64,000 nucleotides of DNA, from assembly GCF_029937855.1 (NCBI RefSeq), contig NZ_JAPYPC010000016.1, positions 22,333-86,332 on the forward strand, written 5' to 3'. The notes beneath the pieces are model-generated. The model made no database searches. It was not told the origin of the DNA and saw only the letters and a list, made by a program, of their open reading frames with translations. The translations under genes and the position numbers were made by a program. This DNA is from Christiangramia sp. GTDB lineage: Bacteria; Bacteroidota; Bacteroidia; Flavobacteriales; Flavobacteriaceae. Shown here piece by piece: positions 55,937 through 64,000 of this stretch. Within the stretch, counting starts at the first letter, position 1; each line of letters begins with the position of its first letter.

Positions 55937-57058
55937 TTAATTGAGCTTTGAATTCAGAATATTATAATAATGCACTTCAAGATTTTGCACCATATTCAAT
56001 AAACTAAAATCTTCAACAACCCTCTTCCGGGCATTCTCCTTAAAACACTGAAGTTCTTCTTTATTATTAAGCAGCCTTAATGAATTTTCAGCTAATGCTT
56101 CAACATCACCGATATCTACCAACAAGCCATCCTTATTATTTCTTACAGCTTCGGTGACCCCACCGGCCTTTGTAGAAACTACAGCACATTCCATACTCAT
56201 TGCCTCTAATAATGCTACCGGAAGCCCTTCAAATTCTGAACTCATCATAAATATATCCATAGCTGAAAAATAAGGGATGGTATCTGTTTGTAAACCTGGT
56301 AACATAAGATTCTGAATATTTAAATCTTTAATTAAATCACGTATCTCCTCTTCCTGGGGTCCTGATCCTACCAGAAGGCCATAAACTCCGGGACGCCCGT
56401 CACTAATTAATCGGAACGCCTTAACCCATGTTCTTAAGTCCTTCTGCTTTCTGAATACAGCTACATTGCCTACTACCAGTGCGTTTTCTGGAATTTCATA
56501 TAAGTCTCTTATCCTTTTGACTGCGTTCATATCACGCGAAAATTTCTGTGTATTCACTCCGTTCAAAAGAGTCTTTACAGGAATTTTCACATGGATATTC
56601 GAATTAATGGAATCACTCACATCTTTTGAGACACCCAACGCCATACTTTGCCAGTTAAAGCTAAGCCGGTTTAGAGCTTTGGTTAGCTTATGGTAACGTT
56701 CCTGAATATTATGTTCTGTATAAACCACGGGGATTTTAGTTCTCTTATGTACCAGCCTCGCCAGGAATCCAGACCAGGGAAGATGCGCATGAATCAAATT
56801 AATTTTATTTTTTTTAGAATAATCGACTACTTTATTTACCGATAACAAAAGTTCGATATTATTCTTTGCCGGGAAACACTTAACATATCCTCCTGCGTTT
56901 TCAATAGCTTCTACCATTTGATCCTTCCAGGGAAGGAAATATATATAATGAAATTCAAATTTATCCTTATTGTGAAGCTGCAGGGTTTCAGGCAGTAACA
57001 TTTCTGCACCGCCTCTTCCAAGGGATTTTATAATGTGGAGGATTTTAGTTTTTGGCAT
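55937..57058 (-). CDS. GT4-family glycosyltransferase
   Basis: A 373-residue GT-B enzyme: KILHIIKSLGRGGAEMLLPETL at the N-terminus, INLIHAHLPWSGFLARLVHKR for the acceptor domain, ALVVGNVAVFRKQKDLRTW opening the donor domain, and MSSEFEGLPVALLEAMSMECAVVST with the EX7E pair. It sits in the minus-strand transferase operon between another GT4 gene (90 bases upstream) and the GNAT gene. Donor and linkage are unknown. Confidence 0.92.
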   Translation of the reverse strand: MPKTKILHIIKSLGRGGAEMLLPETLQLHNKDKFEFHYIYFLPWKDQMVEAIENAGGYVKCFPAKNNIELLLSVNKVVDYSKKNKINLIHAHLPWSGFLARLVHKRTKIPVVYTEHNIQERYHKLTKALNRLSFNWQSMALGVSKDVSDSINSNIHVKIPVKTLLNGVNTQKFSRDMNAVKRIRDLYEIPENALVVGNVAVFRKQKDLRTWVKAFRLISDGRPGVYGLLVGSGPQEEEIRDLIKDLNIQNLMLPGLQTDTIPYFSAMDIFMMSSEFEGLPVALLEAMSMECAVVSTKAGGVTEAVRNNKDGLLVDIGDVEALAENSLRLLNNKEELQCFKENARKRVVEDFSLLNMVQNLEVHYYNILNSKLN

Positions 57059-57148
57059 TTTAGTAAATCTGGTCGCAAAGTTAAGCTAATTGAAAGGCCT
57101 ATCAAGTAATTAAAAGAAATTTAAGACCTTATTCAGGACTCCTTAATA

Positions 57149-58264
57149 TCATTTTAAGAAGGAATCATAAGCATTTTGATATTGATCTACAATATTCTTA
57201 ATCTCAAACCTTTCAATGGCCTGAAACCTTGCATTCCTGCCCAGAAACTGAAAATCAGACCACTTCAGAAGGACTTCTTTAATTTGCGAGGCAAGTTCTT
57301 CTATATTTCCTTTTTCAAAAATAAGCGCGGAATGATCATTTACACATTCCAGGTTTTCCGGAATATTTGAGGCGATGATTATTTTACCTGCCATCATGGC
57401 TTCAATTAGTGCACCAGGAAGACCTTCAGAATAAGAAGGATAAACAAACAGATCAGCTTCATTTAAAACACCAGGAATATCATCAACCCTTCCTAAAAAC
57501 TCAACATTATCCTGTAAAGATAACTTTATTACTTCCCGCTTTAACGTATGAAGATAGGAACCGTGACCGGCAAACCTTAATTTTATATCAGGTAACTCTC
57601 CTTTAATTAAAGCAATAGATTTCAACAGATCCATTTGGCCTTTCAGAGGTATTAATCTACTTACATTTAATAATTTTCGGGGCTTCTTATTTGCACTATT
57701 CTGATCTAATTCAAGTTGAAATTGTTTTATATCCCTTCCTCTATATATTACTTTAATTTTCTCCAATGGAATTTCTAAAGCATTGGCATTACGTTCCTTT
57801 ATGGTTTGGGAATTAGATATAAAATAATCCACTCGCTTTACGCTTCGTTTATTTAGCAAGTGGAAATAATATAATTTTGCTTTGTAAAGGAAATTCTTAT
57901 CTAAAAAGCGAGCTTTTGAGTAAGTATTGCTTACAAAGCTTCCCACGAGACATATTTGCGGGAATTTTCTTTTCAGGCTTCTAGCAACGATTTCAGATCG
58001 AAAAAGGGTTGCATGGACAATCGCCGGATTTTCATGTAGATAGATGGGAATGAGTTTTTTAACCGCCTCTCTGAAACCATATTTCGCATTGAGGTTTAGA
58101 AGATAGACCTTAATCCCTTTATCCTCTAATTTAGATCTTAGCATATCACCCTTGTATACCTGAACGAAAACCGGCTCTATATTAGTCAGATTTACAGCAA
58201 TCTCGACGAGGCTTTTTTCAGCTCCGTAACCTTCCAGAGTATCTATAATGTACAATACTTTCAT
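57149..58264 (-). CDS. GT4-family glycosyltransferase
   Basis: A 371-residue GT-B enzyme. MKVLYIIDTLEGYGAEKSLVEIA starts the acceptor domain; NPAIVHATLFRSEIVARSL, PRKLLNVSRLIPLKGQMDLL and YPSYSEGLPGALIEAMMAGKIIIAS follow in the usual order, with the EX7E motif intact. One of three consecutive GT4 genes on this strand, all of similar length, which suggests duplication followed by specialisation. Confidence 0.92.
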   Translation of the reverse strand: MKVLYIIDTLEGYGAEKSLVEIAVNLTNIEPVFVQVYKGDMLRSKLEDKGIKVYLLNLNAKYGFREAVKKLIPIYLHENPAIVHATLFRSEIVARSLKRKFPQICLVGSFVSNTYSKARFLDKNFLYKAKLYYFHLLNKRSVKRVDYFISNSQTIKERNANALEIPLEKIKVIYRGRDIKQFQLELDQNSANKKPRKLLNVSRLIPLKGQMDLLKSIALIKGELPDIKLRFAGHGSYLHTLKREVIKLSLQDNVEFLGRVDDIPGVLNEADLFVYPSYSEGLPGALIEAMMAGKIIIASNIPENLECVNDHSALIFEKGNIEELASQIKEVLLKWSDFQFLGRNARFQAIERFEIKNIVDQYQNAYDSFLK

Positions 58265-58322
58265 ACAATGAATTTGAAAGGTCTATAAAGGATACTTTTG
58301 TTTAAATTCATCTCTCTGAAAG

Positions 58323-59384
58323 CTATCTCAATATTTCATAAGATTCAATAAAGCTTTTTGCAATAACTCTATTATCAAATTCTTTCGTTACTTTATCAAA
58401 AGCAGCGTTAATAATACATTGATTATCTTTCTTCAAAGAATTAACAATAGTATCTGTAAATAATTGTTCTTTGCCATATTTAATCAGATATCCCGTATTT
58501 TTATTCACAATTTCCGAAATTCCTCCCACTGCGTATGCAATGACTGGCGTCTTGCAATACATAGCTTCCAATAAAACACCTGGCAGGCCTTCTATTTTAC
58601 TGGGCAGAACTAAAAGATCTGCAGAAGCAATATAATCAAGAGGATTATCCACAAAACCATGGAAATTTATATTTTCTGCAATTCCTGATTTCCTTATTTC
58701 ATTCATTATTTCATTTTTCAAAGGTCCATCCCCTATTAAATGAAGTTGTGTGTTAGGACAAATATCCAGAACGCGTTTAAAGATGCTTATAAGGCCCTTG
58801 TGATTTTTTTCAAAGGAAAACCCTCCTACATGAACAATATGCTTATGAATAACCGGTTCATAAATAAATTCTTTAATAGGATTACCCATTTCCAAACCTA
58901 CCGGGATCACTTCAACTTTATCCTTTAAAAACGGAAAATTAGAAAGAATATCATTCTTAGAAGCTTCAGATACTGAAATAACCCTGTCTACATTCTTATA
59001 CAAAAATTTATTGAAAACTTTCTGCTTATAAGATTTAATATAACGCCCCACCTCACTGGCATTTCTAAAAACGACAGGAACCTTCCAACCAAATATTATT
59101 TTTGAAATAATTAAAAACTTTAGGGTGTCTCCCGAATTGGCCTGTATAATATCTGGATTAAAATGTTTAATAATTTTAGAAATTTTTCTCCAGGAACCAA
59201 TATCCGTGAAGCCAGAGGCATTTAGATTTTCGATATTAGGAGAGAAAGGAAGGCGGGCCTCACCAGAATAAACAGCCACGATTTTTACTTCATGCCCAAG
59301 GTCCCTAAGATGGTAAGCAAGCTGGCAAGTAAATATTTCAGCACCCCTGTTTTGAATTTTATGGATTATATGTAGAATTTTCAT
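58323..59384 (-). CDS. GT4-family glycosyltransferase
   Basis: A 353-residue GT-B enzyme with MKILHIIHKIQNRGAEIFTCQLA, HKHIVHVGGFSFEKNHKGLI opening the donor domain and LPSKIEGLPGVLLEAMYCKTPVIAY carrying EX7E. First intact gene after the decayed stretch at 59.4-60.1 kb, so its transcript may start in that stretch. Donor sugar unknown. Confidence 0.92.
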   Translation of the reverse strand: MKILHIIHKIQNRGAEIFTCQLAYHLRDLGHEVKIVAVYSGEARLPFSPNIENLNASGFTDIGSWRKISKIIKHFNPDIIQANSGDTLKFLIISKIIFGWKVPVVFRNASEVGRYIKSYKQKVFNKFLYKNVDRVISVSEASKNDILSNFPFLKDKVEVIPVGLEMGNPIKEFIYEPVIHKHIVHVGGFSFEKNHKGLISIFKRVLDICPNTQLHLIGDGPLKNEIMNEIRKSGIAENINFHGFVDNPLDYIASADLLVLPSKIEGLPGVLLEAMYCKTPVIAYAVGGISEIVNKNTGYLIKYGKEQLFTDTIVNSLKKDNQCIINAAFDKVTKEFDNRVIAKSFIESYEILR

Positions 59385-60078
59385 ACTTAAACTATCCCGT
59401 GAGCATTAACAACACAATGCTTAAATTATTTAATAAAAAAAATTAAAAAAAATTCTTCTTTTTTAGAAAGTTTTTCTCGAGGTTATTCCAAAATTTTAGT
59501 AGGACTTAATTTATTTTTTGCATTTATCCAATTTCCATAGCCATACTTTAGGTCTTCAATTTGAGTTGTTCAAAAGTGATCTTTAAATAGTTTAAAAATT
59601 TTTCCCATTGGATCTTGTTGCTCTTATTAAATTAGAAACAACTACTGGCGATTTTGATAAGGAATATATTTAAAAATTTTATATTGTTTAAGTAATAAAT
59701 ATATAATTATTGGTCTTAATTTCTTCCTACAGATAAAATTTCAGTTCAAAAATATTTTCTTTATTTTTTCATTGAAAAAAGAGAGTTAAAATCCAATATC
59801 ATTCCCTTTTCTGGAAATCTTCTTTTAATTCTATTCCTTATACAGACATACCCTATTGGCGCCAATCTCCAGAGTTCTTGTTTCTGCATCACCTCTTTTA
59901 AAGGCACCAAATAAAAGATTGGCCATGTTATTTCGAATATTTTTGATATATTGAAGCTTCTTTTCATTTTTCACAAAACTTCAAAACCCGATTAAAGCAT
60001 CCTTTTTAAAAATATCCTCGAAAACTTGAATCTCCTCTGAAATCAGAAAAGCCTTTTATTTGGATTTTTGGCAAATCC
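59385..60078 (-). pseudogene. Stretch of broken reading frames, probable decayed gene(s)
   Basis: 694 bases between two glycosyltransferase genes hold no intact gene, but several minus-strand pieces read like protein in shifting frames. From ~60055 one frame gives AFLISEEIQVFEDIFKKDA, a stop, then NEKKLQYIKNIRNNMANL and FGAFKRGDAETRTLEIGAN before another stop near 59835. Further left a piece reads EDLKYGYGNWINAKNKLSPT near 59530, adjoining IQWEKFLNYLKITFEQLKL in another frame. A 68-codon ATG frame at 59761-59967 overlaps the first piece in a different frame and is probably a by-product. I cannot name the ancestral family. Extreme AT-richness makes chance frames common, so confidence is low. 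Confidence 0.35.
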
Positions 60079-60990
60079 TCATAATCTCTGACCACTGAGT
60101 TTTAAATGAATTGCCTTTGCAGTCTCTTTATTGAGAAAATTAAATAATGTAAATAGTAAAATGGAATTTTTGTAAATAATTCTATCCGAAATTAATTTAT
60201 TAAAATAATTATTCCCTTTTTTAATATTACCTTCATGGTAATTCAACCATTGAAGTTTATAGAAAAACTTTCTTTTAAGAGAACTACTCTTCATTATTTT
60301 CCCTCTATTTTTTTCAAATATAATTTCGTATGATTTCAGTAATTGGCCCCTATCTTTTCTAACCCTTTCTCCGCTGTGGATATTGACTGTAACTAAAATT
60401 TCATCTAGTATCGTCGGATAAAACTTATAATTATCTAATCGAATTAACCAATCCGTATCTACAGCAACCCTCAATCGTTCATCAAATAAGCCAACTTTCT
60501 CAAAAATATCATTTCTTACAAAAAGTCCGCAACCCGTTCCTATTTTAAGTTCTTCCAAAAAAGAAATACCTTTTCTGGGTTTCCAGAAAATTTTTCTTAT
60601 CATTCCGGTTTTTTTTTCCCGAGTTTGGTAACCTCCAAAAGCAAACATGATTCGATCTTCCGTAGTAAGCCTTTCCTTAAAAGTTTTAAGTGTATTCGGC
60701 CACATTTCATCATCGCTATCCAAAAAAAAGATAAACTGCCCTCTCGATTGTTGAATTCCTTCATTACGAGCACCAGCATTCCCTTTGTTTTTTAGCAACT
60801 TGATAAACTTTATCCTTCTATCCCCATAATTTGAAACTACTTCCCCAATATTATCTGTAGAACAGTCATCCACTATGACCAATTCCCAATCTGATTCAGA
60901 CTGCTGCAAAACACTATTTATAGCATTAGAAATTAAATTGGCTCGATTATATACAGGAATAATTACAGAAAATAAAGGGTCACCGGACAT
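60079..60990 (-). CDS. GT2-family glycosyltransferase
   Basis: A 303-residue GT-A enzyme: FSVIIPVYNRANLISNAINSVL, ELVIVDDCSTDNIGEVV, and GNAGARNEGIQQSRGQFIFFLDSDDEM with the DxD. FDERLRVAVDTDWLIRLDNY is the later catalytic-base region. It lies 10 bases after the flippase gene and ends at the decayed stretch. Confidence 0.92.
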   Translation of the reverse strand: MSGDPLFSVIIPVYNRANLISNAINSVLQQSESDWELVIVDDCSTDNIGEVVSNYGDRRIKFIKLLKNKGNAGARNEGIQQSRGQFIFFLDSDDEMWPNTLKTFKERLTTEDRIMFAFGGYQTREKKTGMIRKIFWKPRKGISFLEELKIGTGCGLFVRNDIFEKVGLFDERLRVAVDTDWLIRLDNYKFYPTILDEILVTVNIHSGERVRKDRGQLLKSYEIIFEKNRGKIMKSSSLKRKFFYKLQWLNYHEGNIKKGNNYFNKLISDRIIYKNSILLFTLFNFLNKETAKAIHLKLSGQRL

Positions 60991-61000
60991 AATTAATATT

Positions 61001-62470
61001 TTAATTATTCTTATTAGTTTTAAAATTCTCTTTTTTAATCAAATTTTTTATAAGCTCATATTCTTTAGTTTTAAAAACAACAACAGGTATAAAATAGGTT
61101 AATCCCCCAATTAATATTAAAATTATCAAACTAATTAAAGGTTTAAATGAAAAATTAGATAAATAAATCTTACAAAGATATACTATTAACATCATGGAAA
61201 TAGTTAGAAAAAATGAATTAGATAAATTCTTCAACATTTCTATAATACTTACTCCAATTAAACGCCCTGCAAAATAAAAATTAGGTATTGCTCCAATCAC
61301 ACCTATAATTGTATAAATTATAACTAACCCCATTAGACCTTCCCATTCAATTCCTATATAAAAACCAACGACATTCAATATTCCGAATATTAAAGATATC
61401 CAAAAAGCAATATGTGATTTCCCTAGCGAATTATAAATTACCCCATTAAGAGTTAGTATTGACTGAGAGGCTCCCAACATGGATAAGATCCTAACTAATG
61501 GAATCATTTCTTGCCAACCGTTCCCAAACGCCGTCAGAACAAATTCTCTTGAAACTACAGCAAGGCCGCCCATCATTGGAAAGGTTAGAAAAGCAATTGT
61601 CTTTGTGGCATTAAGATAGATTCTTTTTATCTGATAAATATCATCCTGAATTAACGAAAAAGAAGGAAACATGACTTTTGCTATAACTCGGGAGAAGTTA
61701 GTAAGAGGTAAAAGCATTACAGCATAAGCCTTAGAATAAACTCCTAATGCACTACTATTCAACATCTTACCTATTAACAAATTATCAGCATTCCTACTCC
61801 AATAATTGATAATTGATTCTCCCGCAACATTTCTGCTCATTCCAAACATTGAATTAAATGAACCTTTATGAAAAATTGGTTTTTGCTTTACTGGATAAAA
61901 TAAATAATATAAAATAGAGGTGAATAATTCCTGTGATAGGATTTTAATGAGAATACTCCAAACACCATATCCCATATAAGCCAAGAAAATAGCTAAACAA
62001 GAACTCAAAATTAGAGACGATAAAGATACTAATGCACTGAGCTTGAAGTCAAGGTTTTTTGCTATTAAAGCTTTATTTACTCCCGATATTGCGGTAATTA
62101 TAAAAATTAGGGAGAGGACTTTCGTTAGGATATTTAATATTCTTTCATCATAAAACTTTGCTATCAAAGGAGATAAAAAAAAGAAGATAGCTGTTAGTAT
62201 AATCCCAGAAATTATATTAAAGAAAAACACAGTATTTATATCTTGTTGGTAAACTTTCTTTTTCTGAATCAGTGCAGCACTAAAACCAAAATCAACGAAT
62301 CGGATCGCAAATCCGGTAAATACTGTGACCATTGCAATGGTACCAAACTCGTTAGGGCTAACCAGCCTGGCTAAAATAAAGGTGATTAAAAGGTTCAATA
62401 ATTGTGCTCCTCCTTGATTAATAAAGCTCCAAATTACTCCCTGCTTTGTTTTTGCTAAGTGATTAACCAT
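61001..62470 (-). CDS. MOP-superfamily polysaccharide flippase (Wzx/WzxC-like)
   Basis: An ~489-residue protein with about twelve to fourteen hydrophobic segments that should flip the lipid-linked repeat unit to the periplasmic face. The N-terminal block TKQGVIWSFINQGGAQLLNL with ILARLVSPNEFGTIAMV and the RFVDFGFSAALIQKK stretch are typical of the WzxC/TuaB branch. I start at the ATG 62470 (MVNHLAKTK): it shares one base with the stop of the preceding gene (TAATG), while the earlier in-frame ATG at 62500 would overlap that gene by 31 bases. It is the only flippase in the window. Confidence 0.9.
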   Translation of the reverse strand: MVNHLAKTKQGVIWSFINQGGAQLLNLLITFILARLVSPNEFGTIAMVTVFTGFAIRFVDFGFSAALIQKKKVYQQDINTVFFFNIISGIILTAIFFFLSPLIAKFYDERILNILTKVLSLIFIITAISGVNKALIAKNLDFKLSALVSLSSLILSSCLAIFLAYMGYGVWSILIKILSQELFTSILYYLFYPVKQKPIFHKGSFNSMFGMSRNVAGESIINYWSRNADNLLIGKMLNSSALGVYSKAYAVMLLPLTNFSRVIAKVMFPSFSLIQDDIYQIKRIYLNATKTIAFLTFPMMGGLAVVSREFVLTAFGNGWQEMIPLVRILSMLGASQSILTLNGVIYNSLGKSHIAFWISLIFGILNVVGFYIGIEWEGLMGLVIIYTIIGVIGAIPNFYFAGRLIGVSIIEMLKNLSNSFFLTISMMLIVYLCKIYLSNFSFKPLISLIILILIGGLTYFIPVVVFKTKEYELIKNLIKKENFKTNKNN

Positions 62471-63741
62471 TAATATATTTCCTTTAATACTGATACCCAT
62501 TCTTCTGAAATTACTTCAGCTGAAAAATTTTTAGAAATAATTGATGTGTTTCTTCTTGTGAATTCATTCTTATTTTCGAGATATTCTTCTAATTTCATAA
62601 GTATTCCTTTTAATTCCTCAAAGTTTTTAAAGTCTAAATAAGAAATATTGAGATCTCGAAAAGTTTTATAAGGAAGCCAATCAGCTACAATCGCCAGATT
62701 ATTAGTAAATAAAAATTCAGTTAAAAAAGCACTCAGCCCATCCGTAGTAGGACAATGAATATAAACATCAGAGACAATTTTAAGTTTTGCAAGGTCCTTC
62801 CAATCCAGAAAATTCTCAATAAATTGAAAAGATAAAGGGATCTCTTTAGAGATATTTTGCAGTTTTTCTAAATAACCTGGTTTATTATTCCCATAAGTGA
62901 ATGGAAAAACCACATGGAACTTATTTAAAACAGAAGTAGGAAGGAACTTAATTGTTTGTAAAAATTGAAGATGATTATTTTCAGGGTGTCCATTATGACC
63001 CATTAAAATAATTATTTTATTTTGGGGTAGTTGAAATGATGTTTTAAAATCATGAACCCAACTTCGATCACACATTAAACCTTCTGCCAAGGTATAAAAG
63101 GTTCTATCGTGAATAAATCGAGCTCGTCTAATCTTATCATTATACTGAAAACCAAATCTCGAAAGTATAGAAAACTTCATTTCAGGTGTAGCGGCTGTTA
63201 TTATCGTAGCTTTGCTAATTTGGGAATTTTGAATTTCGTGGTCTCTCCATCTATTAATTCGATAAATGTCTGAACCCCAATAGGTCCAAATCATTTTATA
63301 CTCCTTTTTTAAATATTTTGTAAATAATGAAAAAATATGTGTTGGATAGTGTAAATGAATAAGCTGGGTATCGGTTTTATTATCTATAAAAAATGCATAA
63401 TGGTAAGCATTCACATGCCTTAAAAATAACCTTAAGCCCTCATTTGAAAATATATTTCCCTTCTCGACAATGTGAATAGATACATCTTTCCAAAAATATC
63501 TATTAGTTAGAATCGGTAATAATGCGTTTAATAGAGTAAAAAAATTTTTTAATGTAGGTTTAACAAAATATATGTTGTTAAAAACTGTAGTTGCTCTATT
63601 TTCTATATCCTTATTTCCAAAATTTCTTAAATTAAGAACATTCAAATTGTATTGAGGAAGTTTTTTTCCAATTTCACTATATAATTGTAATATATAATTT
63701 GCCTGCCCTATCCCGGTGACAAGAACGTTTTCTTTCTTCAA
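62470..63741 (-). CDS. Probable glycosyltransferase
   Basis: A 423-residue cytosolic-looking protein. The start NVLVTGIGQANYILQLYSEIGKK resembles a GT-B acceptor domain, LIHLHYPTHIFSLFTKYL and MIWTYWGSDIYRINRW resemble the region of lipid-linked Fuc4NAc transferases (WecF type), and KIIILMGHNGHPENNH begins what would be the donor domain. CPTTDGLSAFLTEFLFTNNL matches the EX7E position loosely. The family cannot be fixed by eye. It ends one base into the flippase start. Confidence 0.7.
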   Translation of the reverse strand: MKKENVLVTGIGQANYILQLYSEIGKKLPQYNLNVLNLRNFGNKDIENRATTVFNNIYFVKPTLKNFFTLLNALLPILTNRYFWKDVSIHIVEKGNIFSNEGLRLFLRHVNAYHYAFFIDNKTDTQLIHLHYPTHIFSLFTKYLKKEYKMIWTYWGSDIYRINRWRDHEIQNSQISKATIITAATPEMKFSILSRFGFQYNDKIRRARFIHDRTFYTLAEGLMCDRSWVHDFKTSFQLPQNKIIILMGHNGHPENNHLQFLQTIKFLPTSVLNKFHVVFPFTYGNNKPGYLEKLQNISKEIPLSFQFIENFLDWKDLAKLKIVSDVYIHCPTTDGLSAFLTEFLFTNNLAIVADWLPYKTFRDLNISYLDFKNFEELKGILMKLEEYLENKNEFTRRNTSIISKNFSAEVISEEWVSVLKEIY

Positions 63742-63744
63742 AAT

Positions 63745-64000
63745 CTACAGATTTATTCCGCCAAAACCCAATTTCTTTGAGGTCTTATTATACTCATCCC
63801 ATTGACCAATATCCATCCAACTCCCTTCACTTACAGGGAAAATTCCCACTTTTCCATTCCTTTCCATTATCTTTTCAATAAGTGCAGTAATGTGGAAAAA
63901 TTCATCTTCAGGAATCTCCTCCAGAAGGTGAGGTTCAAGGATATAATTTCTGCATCCAATGAATGATTAGATAGTATTGCTCTCTGGATATCACCAATAC
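63745..64000 (-). pseudogene. Sugar nucleotidyltransferase C-terminus, frame interrupted near the edge
   Basis: From the stop at 63745 the minus strand is open for 73 codons and reads NYILEPHLLEEIPEDEFFH, then GKVGIFPVSEGSWMDIGQWD, the C-terminal pattern of NTP-transferase enzymes that make activated sugars. An in-frame TAA at 63967-63969 cuts it just where the family motif xNAGIYxLxP should begin; the neighbouring frame (ILSNHSLDAEI) stays open to the edge. So either the gene is frameshifted near 63950 or only a tail remains. It lies 3 bases upstream of the probable glycosyltransferase and would head this operon segment. Confidence 0.5.

Noticed and set aside
59761..59967. 68-codon ATG frame on the minus strand in the gap at 59.4-60.1 kb
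   Set aside because: It overlaps, in another frame, a stretch that reads more like protein, has no recognisable domain and is probably a by-product of a decayed gene.
62471..62500. Earlier ATG for the flippase
   Set aside because: It overlaps the upstream gene by 31 bases; the TAATG junction at 62470 is the natural coupled start.

Overview
This AT-rich window reads as chromosome of a marine-type Bacteroidota, most likely family Flavobacteriaceae and of the Gramella/Christiangramia kind. That placement is inferred from gene content (M61 and S10 peptidases, CheB-CheR-PAS kinases, Wzi/Wza/Wzc surface-polysaccharide genes, PKD-like lipoprotein modules), from lipobox-type signal peptides, from weak or absent Shine-Dalgarno sites, and from a few TAnnTTTG-type -7 boxes. 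No database search was possible; all names rest on motifs read by eye.

Layout. 1-5796 (minus): a two-gene signalling operon, a CheB-CheR-PAS histidine kinase followed by a biliverdin-type bacteriophytochrome kinase cut by the left edge. 6406-9253 (plus): the proline operon proC-proB-proA, closed by a 17-bp-stem terminator. 9667-17008 (plus): an M61 peptidase lipoprotein, a MITE-like inverted-repeat element, a CPA2 cation/proton antiporter, a UbiB-family kinase and an S10 serine carboxypeptidase. 17014-21850 (minus): the threonine operon thrA-thrB-thrC preceded by an unlisted 37-codon Ile/Thr-rich leader ORF that looks like an attenuator. 22379-27602 (minus): EamA transporter, J-domain/KTSC protein, amine oxidase and an AAA+ ATPase/VWA pair. 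27767-33452: PAP2 phosphatase, exo/endonuclease/phosphatase, then a response regulator and a multi-PAS sensor that has a phosphoacceptor helix but no ATPase domain.

33510-64000 is a large surface polysaccharide locus, nearly all on the minus strand. Its left half holds Wzi, a PHP tyrosine phosphatase, the Wzc kinase, Wza, and a five-gene cassette (4,6-dehydratase, aminotransferase, acetyltransferase, phosphoglycosyl transferase, GT4) that matches the Campylobacter PglF-E-D-C-A set; together these predict a di-N-acetylbacillosamine-like first sugar on undecaprenyl phosphate. Two paralogous EpsG/Wzy-like membrane proteins, one Wzx-type flippase, at least eight further glycosyltransferases, an asparagine synthase, a polysaccharide deacetylase and acyltransferases supply assembly and decoration. 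Between the two halves sit two lipoproteins sharing a repeated ~85-residue SWDEVRK/GTFDPSIWD module that I do not recognise as a named family and that is the best candidate here for something undescribed. The far right shows decay: a stretch of broken reading frames at 59.4-60.1 kb and an interrupted nucleotidyltransferase tail at the edge.

I saw no tRNA, rRNA, CRISPR array or insertion sequence with a transposase.
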